Of a DNA stretch of 61,315 nucleotides, positions 34,510 through 43,400 are shown in pieces (positions within the stretch are counted from its first letter, which is position 1; every line of letters starts with the position of its first letter). The DNA is from Candidatus Poribacteria bacterium (GTDB lineage Bacteria; Poribacteria; WGA-4E; WGA-3G). The stretch lies in NCBI GenBank assembly GCA_022821725.1, contig JAJEDB010000016.1, positions 1 to 61,315 on the forward strand. The letters are read 5' to 3'. The notes beneath the pieces were generated by a model. That model had not been told where the DNA came from. It made no database searches and worked only from the letters and a program-made list of their open reading frames with translations. Position numbers and translations under genes: made by a program.

Positions 34510-34831
34510 AAAAATAAAAGTTGAGGAAAGCTCTGGCAATGTGTTTCTGGATATGGGTTTCTCTGAAGAGGAGGCTGAGCGTGAACAGTTAAGGTCGTAT
34601 CTTGCCTGTCATGTTTATAGCATTTTTGAGGAACTAAAGCTAACCCCTGCAAAAGCGAAGACACGCTTTGGAATTGATGCAGATGATGTGTCTCGAATAC
34701 AGGATGGAGATTTTCATCTCTTTACCGTGCCGCAACTGCTTATACTCTTGAAGCGGTTAAAACGCAATATTGAAATTCGTATTACACCCTCCAATGAAAA
34801 AGTTGGGCATCTGCAAGTCGTTTCAACTTAA
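34502..34831 (+). CDS. XRE/HigA-like antitoxin
   Basis: A 109-residue helix-turn-helix protein. LTPAKAKTRFGIDADDVSRIQDGDFHLFTVPQLLILLKRLK forms the DNA-binding region, like antitoxins that pair with Gp49-like toxins. It probably neutralises the upstream toxin and represses the operon. It overlaps the toxin gene by 8 bases and is followed 11 bases later by the SDR gene, which may therefore be partly co-transcribed. Confidence 0.8.
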   Translation: MHEKIKVEESSGNVFLDMGFSEEEAEREQLRSYLACHVYSIFEELKLTPAKAKTRFGIDADDVSRIQDGDFHLFTVPQLLILLKRLKRNIEIRITPSNEKVGHLQVVST

Positions 34832-34842
34832 GGTAGAGTGTT

Positions 34843-35616
34843 ATGCTACTCAAAGACCGCATCTGCATTGTAACCGGTGGGAGTTCAGGGATCGGGCGCG
34901 GCATTGCCCTCGAATTTGCCCGCGAGGGTGCGCGGGTTGCTGTTGTCGATAGACAGGAAACCCCACTCCGTGGCAAATATCACGAAACCGAGACCACAAC
35001 CCCGACCGTCTCAGAGATCGAAAAGCTCGGCGCAGACGGATTATTCCTCCACGCCGATGTCGCCGACGAAGCGCAGGTCGCACACGTCATTCAGCAAACC
35101 GTTGAACATTTCGGAGGGCTTGATGTCCTCGTCAATAACGCCGGTATCCATATCCCCGGCGGTGCGCAGGAACTCTCAATCGCGGAGTGGGACAGAGTCG
35201 TTGGCATCAACCTCCGCGGGGTTTTTGTCGCGACAAAGCTCGCCATTCCACACCTGAAACAATCGAAATATGGAAGGATTATCCAAATCGCCTCCGTTCA
35301 CGCGTATGGGGGTGGTGCGGGACCGGCGTATGCCCCCGCGAAAGCCGCTGTCGTCAATATGGTTCGAGATACCGCTTTGGAAATCGGGCAATTCGGCATA
35401 ACCGTCAACGCCATCTGTCCCGGCTACATCGAGACGGCGATTCAGGATTACCTCACCCCCGAACAGGTTGAAGAAGCGTTAGAGAAAACCGCCTTGTCAC
35501 GTTTCGGTCTACCGAGAGACATCGGACGCGCCGCGGTCTTCTTCGCCTCCGACGATGCGGAATGGGTCACCGGTGCTTCTCTACTCGTTGATGGCGGATT
35601 CGCCGCAGGCGTATAA
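34843..35616 (+). CDS. Short-chain dehydrogenase/reductase 1
   Basis: A 257-residue classical SDR, an NAD(P)-dependent oxidoreductase of the cytoplasm. Nucleotide-binding TGGSSGIGRG near residue 11, the structural NNAG motif (VLVNNAGIHIPGG) near 92, the catalytic Ser in IASVHAYGGG and YAPAK near 165, and the closing LLVDGGFAAG. An acidic residue after strand 2 (VVDRQ) suggests NAD preference. A short insertion after the first strands (RGKYHETETTTPT) is unusual. Good ribosome site AGGTAGAG. The substrate cannot be told; a second SDR follows. Confidence 0.85.
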   Translation: MLLKDRICIVTGGSSGIGRGIALEFAREGARVAVVDRQETPLRGKYHETETTTPTVSEIEKLGADGLFLHADVADEAQVAHVIQQTVEHFGGLDVLVNNAGIHIPGGAQELSIAEWDRVVGINLRGVFVATKLAIPHLKQSKYGRIIQIASVHAYGGGAGPAYAPAKAAVVNMVRDTALEIGQFGITVNAICPGYIETAIQDYLTPEQVEEALEKTALSRFGLPRDIGRAAVFFASDDAEWVTGASLLVDGGFAAGV

Positions 35617-35624
35617 CCCAGACC

Positions 35625-35725
35625 CGGTAGGTGCGGTTTTGCGGCGTAATCGCCCCGGTGAATGCCACACGGAGAACCTTCATACCGTTGATTCATGCGA
35701 TCTGCATTCTAACCGCACCGGAACT
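35625..35725. repeat. GGTAGGTGCGG/AACCGCACCGG repeat, split copy
   Basis: CCCGGTAGGTGCGGTTTTGCGGC at the left and TCTAACCGCACCGGAAC at the right; the arms match the tight hairpin at 22328-22357 but enclose about 70 extra bases. It fills most of the gap between the two SDR genes. Confidence 0.5.
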
Positions 35726-35792
35726 GACTCTGATCACAGATTACCGATGAGAAACCGACTGCTGACCCCTCAATAAAAGGACTCACAACATT

Positions 35793-36593
35793 ATGCAAAC
35801 AAATCCATGGGGAACAATCCGTTTTACAGATAAGGTCGCTCTGATAACTGGCGGTGCCTCCGGCATCGGCAGAGCAACGGCGAACCGTCTTGCCGCTGAA
35901 GGCGCGCACGTCATCATCGCCGATAAAAACGTCGATATGGCAAATCAGGCTGTCTCTGAAATCCAAGACGCAGGTGGGAAGGCACTTTTTGTAGAGGTCG
36001 ATCTCGCTGATGACGAAAGCGTCCAAGCTGCCGCACAGGAAGTCGCCGAAAAGTTTTCCGCACTCCATATCCTCGTCAATAACGCCGCTATCGCGAGAGG
36101 CGGTAAAATTGAAGACGGTGGATGGATTCCGAATTGGGAGCCCGAAACGGCAATCGGTCTTCGCGGGTGGGTCGTCATCACGCAGCACCTGTTACCGCTT
36201 TTGAAACAGGAAGGGGCGGCGATCGTCAATCTCTCATCGGAGGGCGGTTATCTGGGCAGACCCGGGGGATGGGTCTACGATGCGATTAAATCCGCGTTGG
36301 TCTCTCTCACGAAGACAATGGCGTATGAATTCGTCGACTACGGTATTCGTGTTAACGCTGTAGCACCGGGCTGGGTTGTTACAGAGATGCACTTCGGGAG
36401 AGCCCCCGATCCTGCCGCACGTAAGAAGGAATTGGAGGAGACACCGATCAATTCTTGTATCATGAAACGCCGCTGTGGACCGGAAGAAATCGCATCTTCC
36501 ATCGCTTTCCTCCTGAGCGACGATGCCTCTTATATCACAGGGCAAACGATACATGTAGATGGTGGACGCTGGGGAATGTCCGTCGGTCGTTAA
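35793..36593 (+). CDS. Short-chain dehydrogenase/reductase 2
   Basis: A 266-residue classical SDR, clearly related to but not a recent duplicate of SDR 1. Features: TGGASGIGRATANR near residue 20, HILVNNAAIARGG near 92, Ser in VNLSSEGGYLG, catalytic YDAIK near 165, and HVDGGRWGMS at the end. Asp after the second strand (IADKN) points to NAD. The substrate is unknown; paired SDRs of this kind often act on sugars, sugar acids or polyols. A gap of 176 bases with a repeat separates it from SDR 1, so separate transcription is possible. Confidence 0.85.
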   Translation: MQTNPWGTIRFTDKVALITGGASGIGRATANRLAAEGAHVIIADKNVDMANQAVSEIQDAGGKALFVEVDLADDESVQAAAQEVAEKFSALHILVNNAAIARGGKIEDGGWIPNWEPETAIGLRGWVVITQHLLPLLKQEGAAIVNLSSEGGYLGRPGGWVYDAIKSALVSLTKTMAYEFVDYGIRVNAVAPGWVVTEMHFGRAPDPAARKKELEETPINSCIMKRRCGPEEIASSIAFLLSDDASYITGQTIHVDGGRWGMSVGR

Positions 36594-36609
36594 TTCTTTT
36601 ACTGATCAC

Positions 36610-36775
36610 AAGTGGTAGGGGCGGTTTCATGAAGTTTCAGAAAATATTTCGTAATTTGGCGAGGTTAGGAAACCTCGCCAGCAGGGGGGATGCCCGGGGG
36701 CATTCGGGGTTGGAAACCCCTCCCACAAAGGTAATTACCGAATTAATAAATTAATCTTCATCCAACCGCACCGGT
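36610..36775. repeat. Composite palindromic repeat cluster
   Basis: Contains GGTAGGGGCGGTTTCATGAAG, the perfect hairpin GGCGAGGTT-AGG-AAACCTCGCC (36657-36679), the GGGGTTGGAAACCCCTCC core (36706-36724) and AACCGCACCGG (36765-36775). Most of the 285-base gap between SDR 2 and the binding lipoprotein gene is made of such repeats; no gene is seen. Confidence 0.6.
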
Positions 36776-36878
36776 TCTCAATCAAAATGGAAGCGAGAAG
36801 TCTCATCTATCGATCACCCGAAACAGATGATCGGTTCGTCGTTGCTGAACAGTTCTTCTTCTAAACAAGGAACCAATC

Positions 36879-38051
36879 ATGAAAATCAAAATTTTTATAG
36901 TCTTAATCGCAATTTTAATCGTGTCCTTTACCGGATGTGAGCGAACGCAGCAGATAATTTCTACCGACATCGCCACCCCAGCCGCTACTTCCACTATTAA
37001 AATCGGTGTGATCCAGCCATCAGGATACTACACAGGTTTTGCTCAAGGTGCAGAACTCGCGCGAACCCAAATCAATGCCCGCGGTGGCGTTCTCGGAAAG
37101 CAAATTGAATTTATCGTCATGGACAACCAAGGCGCACGTGCAGTCCCAGATGCGGAAGAAAGCGTCCGCATCGCAAAAACACTTATTGAGCAGAAGGACG
37201 TTGTTGCGATTCTCGGTCCCATATTCTCTAACAATTCCATACAGGTTGGACCCGTCGTTCAACACCTTCAGCGTCCCATCATCCCCGGCTCCGCGGGCGA
37301 TCATGTGACCGCTGCGGGCGATTTTGTCTTTCTCGTGGTCCCTCCGACATCAACCCATGGCGCGGTAATAGCACAATTCGCAATCGATCCATCTGAACTC
37401 AGTGCAGCGACCGCCGCGACCCTCCGTCAAACCGAGAGTGCCTACACAGAGAGCCTGACGCAAGCATTTGAAGAGAATTTTCAGAAACTCGGCGGGGAAA
37501 TCGTTGCCAGCGAAGTCTATGGAATTGGCGATAAAACCTTTGATACGCAATTCACAAACATCAAAGCCGCAGCCCCTGATGTGCTATATATTGCTGGCGT
37601 TATTCCAGATATTCACTTCGCAATGGCACAGGCGAGAGAAATCGGCATTGAAGCGACTTTCCTTGGGCCCGGGAGCTGGGATGAGTCTGAAAAACTTTTC
37701 AACATCTTAGCAGACAACGCGCCGTTGGAAGGGGCTTACTTTACTGCGGATTTTAGTCCAGAACTCCCGAGTGCGGACCACTTCGTCCAGGCTTATACAG
37801 CCCTGTTTACAACGCCTCCAGATAGCGCGGCAGCCTCAGGCTACGATGCCATGTCCCTGTTAGCGTCCGCAATTGAAACGGCACAGACGCTCACCCCATC
37901 TGCGGTTCGCGACGCGCTGTCAAGCATCACCGATTTCCAAGGGGCGACGTTCATGTCTCATTACAATGCCAACCGACATCCCGTTAAGGGCGTTGTGATT
38001 AACACGATCCGCAACGGACAGGTAGAACTGCGTAAAGTGATTGACCCGTAG
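36879..38051 (+). CDS. LivK-type ABC transporter substrate-binding lipoprotein
   Basis: A 390-residue periplasmic binding protein (type 1, Leu/Ile/Val family). The lipobox FTGC puts the acylated Cys at residue 20. The mature part starts IKIGVIQPSGYYTGFAQGAELA and includes the classical IEFIVMDNQGARAVPDAEESVRIAKTL segment and VAILGPIFSNNS. Such proteins bring amino acids, amides or related small molecules to an ABC permease. No permease or ATPase genes are adjacent, so it is an orphan and may serve another transporter or a sensor. Ribosome site AAGGA precedes the ATG. A strong hairpin follows the gene. Confidence 0.85.
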   Translation: MKIKIFIVLIAILIVSFTGCERTQQIISTDIATPAATSTIKIGVIQPSGYYTGFAQGAELARTQINARGGVLGKQIEFIVMDNQGARAVPDAEESVRIAKTLIEQKDVVAILGPIFSNNSIQVGPVVQHLQRPIIPGSAGDHVTAAGDFVFLVVPPTSTHGAVIAQFAIDPSELSAATAATLRQTESAYTESLTQAFEENFQKLGGEIVASEVYGIGDKTFDTQFTNIKAAAPDVLYIAGVIPDIHFAMAQAREIGIEATFLGPGSWDESEKLFNILADNAPLEGAYFTADFSPELPSADHFVQAYTALFTTPPDSAAASGYDAMSLLASAIETAQTLTPSAVRDALSSITDFQGATFMSHYNANRHPVKGVVINTIRNGQVELRKVIDP

Positions 38052-38074
38052 CGGTCAATCCATTAAAAAATTAA

Positions 38075-38096
38075 AGGCGCGGTTTAAACCGCGCCT
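38075..38096 (-). terminator. Palindromic terminator between convergent genes
   Basis: A perfect 22-base palindrome, AGGCGCGGTTTAAACCGCGCCT. On the minus strand it is followed by TTTAATTTTTTAAT, a good intrinsic terminator for the phosphofructokinase gene. It may also stop the plus-strand lipoprotein transcript. Confidence 0.75.
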
Positions 38097-38119
38097 GCAT
38101 TTACTGAAAATTCTAATTC

Positions 38120-39322
38120 TTACGCAATCTCCCTAATCTCAATCAAGCGATTACCCAATGACAATTCTGAGTGTGGCAAGTCCCCAAACAACGGACGGAA
38201 ATATCCTACTCCCGCTGGAGCTATCTGGTACCGTTCGGCGTCGTAGAACCGCAGATCCAGACTTCTCCGAATCACATGCCCCGATGCGTCCCGCTTCAGT
38301 ACTTGATCTAACGGCAATAGGGTCGGTTCAATGCCGGCATCCGTTCGAGTAATCGTCGCAACACCGTTGAACATCCCGTCCGAGAGGGCTTGCACCGCCA
38401 TAGCACCTGCCTTCATAGCGATGTCTCTGTCCAATGGAATCGGGCTACCGCACCTTTGGAGATAACCGAGTATCAATGCCCGGAACGCAGAACTCGAAAT
38501 CTCGGGAAGGAGTTTCTTCATCGTCTCAACGATAATTTCTGAACACCCCCCGGGTTTCGTATGCCCAAAAGCATCGAGTTCCGCTTGTGAAGTAATCATC
38601 AGTTCCCCATCGTCATTTCGGATACCCTCAGATACAACGACGATGACGTTCCCTTGTGCTGCGTGTTTTTCACGAATCGCTTCCGCCAATCTCTCCGGTT
38701 GATACGGCACTTCTGGAACAACGATAAGATCGGCGAGTCCATAAGCGGCAGATAAGGTCAACCACCCTGCATCTCTCCCCATCGCTTCAACAACAATCAC
38801 ACGATCGTGGGAGTAGGTCGTTGTCCGCAGATCCTGGACGTAATTGATGACGCTGTTCGCAGATGAAGGGAAGCCGGGACAGAAATAGTTCACCATCTTA
38901 GAGTAATCAACGGCATCCCCTTCGGGTGGATTGATACCCACATCATTATCAATGGTTTTTGTGACGAAAGTAGTCGTGAATTGGTCCGACAGAGCGGTTC
39001 CGACGGTCAACGTATCATCACCACCGATCGGGATCAGCCCGCTAATGTCCAGTTTTTTCAGATTACTGACGGCTTCATCTAATTTATTATCTTTAATCAG
39101 GTTTGTGCGTGAACTCTTTAAAAGTGTCCCGCCTCGGTTTTCGTTAATCAGATCAGGTGTTAGCGTAAAGTAGCGTCCACCCTTCAAAACACCACGCCAG
39201 CCTTCCATAAATCCGACGAGTTCAAAGCCGAGTTCCTCGGCTTTCAATGCAATGCCCTTAAGGGTGGCGTTAAGAGCACTTGTATCACCGCCACCCGTCA
39301 GAACACCGATCTTCTTTGGCAT
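38120..39322 (-). CDS. Phosphofructokinase, pyrophosphate-dependent type
   Basis: A 400-residue group II PFK. It adds phosphate to fructose 6-phosphate in glycolysis. Motifs: VLTGGGDTSALNA at the start, IPIGGDDTLTVG near residue 100, TKTIDNDVG near 120, EAMGRDAGWL near 175 and KPGGCSEI near 250. In ATP enzymes the GGDG glycine accepts the alpha-phosphate; here it is Asp (GGDD), and Lys precedes TIDND, both known marks of pyrophosphate-using enzymes. This is inference from family knowledge. The ATG at 39322 is 6 bases after GGAG; a TTG at 39328 lies too close. Confidence 0.85.
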   Translation of the reverse strand: MPKKIGVLTGGGDTSALNATLKGIALKAEELGFELVGFMEGWRGVLKGGRYFTLTPDLINENRGGTLLKSSRTNLIKDNKLDEAVSNLKKLDISGLIPIGGDDTLTVGTALSDQFTTTFVTKTIDNDVGINPPEGDAVDYSKMVNYFCPGFPSSANSVINYVQDLRTTTYSHDRVIVVEAMGRDAGWLTLSAAYGLADLIVVPEVPYQPERLAEAIREKHAAQGNVIVVVSEGIRNDDGELMITSQAELDAFGHTKPGGCSEIIVETMKKLLPEISSSAFRALILGYLQRCGSPIPLDRDIAMKAGAMAVQALSDGMFNGVATITRTDAGIEPTLLPLDQVLKRDASGHVIRRSLDLRFYDAERYQIAPAGVGYFRPLFGDLPHSELSLGNRLIEIREIA

Positions 39323-39457
39323 ATCCAACTCCTTTATTATTTATATATTTTTTATTCCATTGTCCGATGTTGTTTGCGCCACCAGTGGTATTTCGGTCAC
39401 GTCTGCTGTCTGGCAAATGTCGAACGCGTAAGGGCGGGTTTCCCCGCCCACCACCAA

Positions 39458-41017
39458 CTACTTGACGACTTCGAGGAGCACGGGTTTATCCAAAGCGAGT
39501 GCTTTTTCAAACGTCGGCTTAAAATCATTTGGATCTTCGACGCGTAACCCAACCGCACCGAACGATTCTGCGAACTGCACGAAGTCCGGGTTGCTAAGTT
39601 CAACACCGATCCGTTTGCCGAAGCGACGGAGCTGCCCGCGTTCAATCGAGGTATACTGGTCATCGTTCATCACAAGTGTGACAACCGGTAGGTTATACAG
39701 CACCGCGGTTGCGAGGTCTGGGCACGTCATTAAAAATCCACCGTCTCCGCTCAATGCGACGACCTTCCGCTCTGGATAGGCAACCTGTGCTCCGATAGCA
39801 CCTGTCAATCCGATTCCCATTGCAACGGATACACCAGAGAAGATGTAACTCCCGGGATAATAACACGGGAAATGTGGCAGTGCGCCATAACCGGTAACAT
39901 TAACGTCAACCGACAAGATCGCGTCCCGGGGCATCACGTCGCGCATCTCTTGGAGGATCCGAGGACGTTCGATTGCTGTCCATCGTCTCCGTAATTCGCG
40001 TAACCCTTCACCCCAACCGCCTTTCGGTTTCTCGTCGCGTAGGGCGGCGTTCAACTGACGCAAAACCAATTTCGGATTCGCACCGATGCCGACAGTCGCA
40101 GGATATTCTTTGTGAATTTCTTCTGGATCGGCTTCGATATGCAACAAGGGTTGCGGAATCTTGAGGCTCCAGTTGCCGGTATCGCGGTAGTTAAACCGAG
40201 TACCGACAGCCACGATGAGGTCGGAGGCTTCCATCGCTACTTGGGAAATGCCATCTCGGAAAACACCGATCGAATAGGGCGAATCTTCAGGCACTGAACC
40301 TTTCCCAAAACCTGTCATCACGATGGGCGCGTCCAGCAGTTCTGCGAACTCAAGGATTTCTGCGGTCCCACGTGTATGATTAATACCCCCACCCGCAACA
40401 ATCAATGGACGTTCTGAAGTGCTCAACAACGATAGTGCGGCATCTACGTCCTGTGGACTTGCGGTTGTCTGAATACCGTTGTTCCATGGCGGGATTGGAA
40501 AATCGGCTTCGGCATCCAAGGCATCTTTGGCTAGCTCAATCAGCACAGGTCCAGGTCTACCGGAACGGAGCGCACTGAAGCTCCGATTAATGGCACCCGG
40601 AATCTGGTCTACCCGATGCACAATTTCCAGATGTTTCGTCATCGTGCTGAAGGCAGCTTTTTGATCCAACCCGTGGAAACTCTTCTTCGGATCCCGTTGT
40701 GCTAAATAGGAGGGGTTCTGCCCAGTAATCCAAAGCACCGGCGAAGACGCTGTATTCGCTTCACCGATACCGATAGAGGCGTTATTTGAACCAGGACCCG
40801 GGACGGTCATACAGACGCCAACATCGCCTGTTGCGCGAGCGTAACCATCCGCCATAAATGCAGCGCCGCCTTCGTGTCGTGTGACATAGTGAGCGATGCT
40901 GTCCTGATTGTTGTATAGAGATTCATAAACAGTGTCTAAATGGTTACCCGGCAAACCGAAAATAACACTCACACCCTGTTCTTTCAAACATTCGACAAAA
41001 AGATCTCCACCGGTCAT
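39458..41017 (-). CDS. Thiamine diphosphate enzyme, acetolactate synthase-like
   Basis: A 519-residue ThDP enzyme of the IlvB-like superfamily. Catalytic Glu in RHEGGAAFMADGYARATG near residue 50, central domain starting RPLIVAGGGINHT, and the ThDP motif GDGGFLMTCPDLATA with Asn about 28 residues later (MND). It could be an acetolactate synthase, an oxo-acid decarboxylase or a relative such as sulfoacetaldehyde acetyltransferase; the sequence alone does not decide. No ilvN-like regulatory gene is adjacent. ATG at 41017 follows GGAG. Length is a little short for IlvB (about 560-590). Confidence 0.8.
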   Translation of the reverse strand: MTGGDLFVECLKEQGVSVIFGLPGNHLDTVYESLYNNQDSIAHYVTRHEGGAAFMADGYARATGDVGVCMTVPGPGSNNASIGIGEANTASSPVLWITGQNPSYLAQRDPKKSFHGLDQKAAFSTMTKHLEIVHRVDQIPGAINRSFSALRSGRPGPVLIELAKDALDAEADFPIPPWNNGIQTTASPQDVDAALSLLSTSERPLIVAGGGINHTRGTAEILEFAELLDAPIVMTGFGKGSVPEDSPYSIGVFRDGISQVAMEASDLIVAVGTRFNYRDTGNWSLKIPQPLLHIEADPEEIHKEYPATVGIGANPKLVLRQLNAALRDEKPKGGWGEGLRELRRRWTAIERPRILQEMRDVMPRDAILSVDVNVTGYGALPHFPCYYPGSYIFSGVSVAMGIGLTGAIGAQVAYPERKVVALSGDGGFLMTCPDLATAVLYNLPVVTLVMNDDQYTSIERGQLRRFGKRIGVELSNPDFVQFAESFGAVGLRVEDPNDFKPTFEKALALDKPVLLEVVK

Positions 41018-41058
41018 AATAGCTCCTTTGATTCATAAAGTTAAATGGTAACCTGCAA

Positions 41059-41140
41059 CAATACGCAGAAATACCCTATCAATACGCAGAAATACCCAAG
41101 CAAAAACACCCCAAGCAAAAACACCCCAAGCAAAAACACA
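41059..41140. repeat. Short tandem repeats between the TPP enzyme and glycosidase genes
   Basis: CAATACGCAGAAATACCC occurs twice (41059-41076 and 41080-41097), followed directly by AAGCAAAAACACCCC three times (41098-41112, 41113-41127, 41128-41140 with a changed end). Units are too short and unspaced for a CRISPR. The tract lies upstream of the TPP-enzyme gene. Confidence 0.8.
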
Positions 41141-41162
41141 CAGGCGGATATGTGGAACGCCC

Positions 41163-41206
41163 ACGAAAAAATAAACGCACCTCACTTTTCCGCAAGGTAT
41201 AATTAA
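41163..41206 (+). repeat. Start-codon-proximal repeat family, copy E
   Basis: ACGCACCTCACTTTTCCGCAAGGTATAATTAAAG, closely matching copy A, but here between two minus-strand genes and not in front of a plus-strand start. Confidence 0.6.
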
Positions 41207-43128
41207 AGAACTTCAAAAAGCCGTCCCTGTTTAACTGTAAACGTGCTATTGAGGTATGTCCTCCCATTCGCGCGCCAAAAATCAACAGTCTCTTCCGTTC
41301 CCTTAAACAGATCCCATTCCGTAACATGGGATACCTGACGGTGTATCTCTATCAAAGCGTCAATCGGTTCAGCACCTCTGTTGAAGAGATAAAATGTCTC
41401 AAATCTTTCCGTTGCTCTGTGGTGTACCTGAACGAGATGCGTCTCTTCATTACCGGGTTTTAGGTATACCGATACGGGACACTTCACCCATTTTCGGAGA
41501 CTTTTTTCGAGTTTCTCGAGTTTCTCGTTTTGCGGACCCCGTAAAATCGTCGTTCGCCGTCCGTAGATAAGGTGTTCCAGTGGATACGGTTCAAGTCCGA
41601 TCCGACCGTTGAGCAAATACGGAATCGGTTCATCTGCTATCAATCTCCCCTTCGCTTTCGTGAATGCGCTCAGACGCTTGACGGTCTCTTCTTGAAGCGA
41701 AATGCAACTCGGGAGCAGAATAACGTTATAAATCGGCTTGCTGTCTGCTGGGTCTTTCGGGAAGCTGAGTCCACCCCTCCGATTGCCCCGTTTTCCTGTG
41801 CTGTCGGTCCTCACAATTTCTGCTGAACGCAGTTCCTGCTCCGAGACAATCCTGAAGTCGTAGCCCAATTCCCACACGCTCTGACACAACCATCCCCACG
41901 CTTTCGTCAATCCATTCCACTGCTTCTCATCAGGTTTCGTCCAAAGACTCTGTGTCGGTGCGACCATCAGGAGCGGTCTCTTTGGATAACCGCGTGACAA
42001 TTTTTGCGTTAGGGTAACGGATTCAGGGACTGTCGTCTGCTCCTTATTTATCCAGAGATTAAAACCGAGACTCGCGTCCTCAAGCACAGTCCGGCTATCC
42101 GTTTTCTGGGATGCCTTCCGTGAAACACCGGTGTGCTGTGTATCGCTACAAACCCATTTCGCAATGACGAATCGCTTCGGTGTATCTATTTCGGTGGCGT
42201 TTAGGATAGGACAGTCCACCTCTGATAGCAGTGCCCCTAACTCAAACTCCAATGCCCTTGCACTTGCAGGGAGACTTAAAGCGAACCGTAGTCTTTCCTG
42301 ATGGCAGAAATCGCGCACACCTTTAAGAAAGCAGGTTGCGAATCGCGTCGTCAATTCGTTCCAAAATGTGTTCCTGACTGCCGCAGAGTTATATGTTTCA
42401 TAGAAAACTAAGGGCAGATACGTTGCAAGCGTCTCCTCAGCCGTTTCTAAAAGTGTAGGACTCCACGGGACTGAGGTCATGCCGGTTCCCAGCACGCTGA
42501 CTAAGGACAAAAACTTCGGCGGTTCACAGGTGAAACCGATAAGGTGCTTTCTGCCATAAGTCTTTATATAATTGACCAGCACGCGTTTCACGAACCCTGA
42601 AACCCCGCTGCTGCTCAGAAGGTCTTCCGTTGCTGCTGCCGTTTGGTAAAGATGTATGACCGTCCGTCCGCGGAGCCGTTCCGCGACCGGGAGATCACCG
42701 GCTATGCATCGCTGGACATACTCGCTGATATTATAGCAGGGTGCATCCGCTTGCGGTTGCGCAATTAGGTGGTGCTGCGCAAATTCAGTGCTATTCTGGA
42801 CATGCGCCTGATGAAGTTTCGCCTGAATCACTGTCGCGCTTTCCACTTCACTGAAGGATTGCTCCACAGCACTCAGTTGGTACCGTGTTTCTAACAGCGC
42901 AGATGGTAGCGAAACCCATGCGCGTTCCCCGCTTCGCACCAAATGGGTTAATTCTGCTCGATGCACCGTTGCGTCCTGCAACTCGCGCCACGATAGTATG
43001 CTTCCCGCGTCAAAAGGTTTTTCAATGATTCGCGAAGCGTGAAATGAAGTCATTTTTTTATCAAAGGTTTTCTCTGATATCCGCCTGCACCGATGTTGCA
43101 GGCTGCTGTCTCGGATTAAGCGAAGCAT
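41203..43128 (-). CDS. GH106-like (alpha-L-rhamnosidase-related) glycosidase
   Basis: A 641-residue protein resembling the catalytic and C-terminal parts of large GH106-type glycosidases: KHLIGFTCEPPKF (position of the TDEP-type motif; the Glu is kept), PWSPTLLETAEETLATYLPLVFY, a Y/W-rich segment about AVRNTFWNELTTRF, and the C-terminal YNVILLPSCISLQEETVKRL with TVDFWRANGRTYLN. Full-length relatives are often 900 residues or more and have an N-terminal binding domain, so this one is short. No signal peptide is evident. The second residue of the open frame (ATG at 43128) is used; ATG at 43053 is possible. Substrate specificity is inferred only. Confidence 0.5.
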   Translation of the reverse strand: MLRLIRDSSLQHRCRRISEKTFDKKMTSFHASRIIEKPFDAGSILSWRELQDATVHRAELTHLVRSGERAWVSLPSALLETRYQLSAVEQSFSEVESATVIQAKLHQAHVQNSTEFAQHHLIAQPQADAPCYNISEYVQRCIAGDLPVAERLRGRTVIHLYQTAAATEDLLSSSGVSGFVKRVLVNYIKTYGRKHLIGFTCEPPKFLSLVSVLGTGMTSVPWSPTLLETAEETLATYLPLVFYETYNSAAVRNTFWNELTTRFATCFLKGVRDFCHQERLRFALSLPASARALEFELGALLSEVDCPILNATEIDTPKRFVIAKWVCSDTQHTGVSRKASQKTDSRTVLEDASLGFNLWINKEQTTVPESVTLTQKLSRGYPKRPLLMVAPTQSLWTKPDEKQWNGLTKAWGWLCQSVWELGYDFRIVSEQELRSAEIVRTDSTGKRGNRRGGLSFPKDPADSKPIYNVILLPSCISLQEETVKRLSAFTKAKGRLIADEPIPYLLNGRIGLEPYPLEHLIYGRRTTILRGPQNEKLEKLEKSLRKWVKCPVSVYLKPGNEETHLVQVHHRATERFETFYLFNRGAEPIDALIEIHRQVSHVTEWDLFKGTEETVDFWRANGRTYLNSTFTVKQGRLFEVL

Positions 43129-43142
43129 CAAAATCCGTAGCT

Positions 43143-43222
43143 TGTAATGAAATGGAGAGTGGACTTAAGGGACGCCTCCGATAGTTCTAACGCCCGTGAT
43201 TTCTCCGCAAGGTATAATTAAA
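43143..43222 (+). repeat. Start-codon-proximal repeat family, copy F
   Basis: TTGTAATGAAATGGAGAGTGGACTT through CCGCAAGGTATAATTAAAATTG. It lies in the 269-base gap before the permease genes, about 180 bases from the next plus-strand start, so it is not at a start codon. The rest of the gap contains AGTATGGG and CCCATACT arms at about 43269 and 43355 and no gene. Confidence 0.6.
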
Positions 43223-43400
43223 ATTGAAACCTCTAAATGTTTTGTGATATACTTAACATCAAAAAACAGTATGGGTTCGCGAGGTCCCTGCCAGTTTTTA
43301 TATTAAAAAATTTAGCATATCTTGGGAATTGATGCAATCAAAAGTTTTGGTTGGCCCCATACTTCAGTCCTGAACAAACACTACACCCAGTAGAATAAAC

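Noticed and set aside
41098..41140. Tandem AAGCAAAAACACCCC units as a CRISPR
   Set aside because: Units are 15 bases with no spacers; simple tandem duplication explains them.
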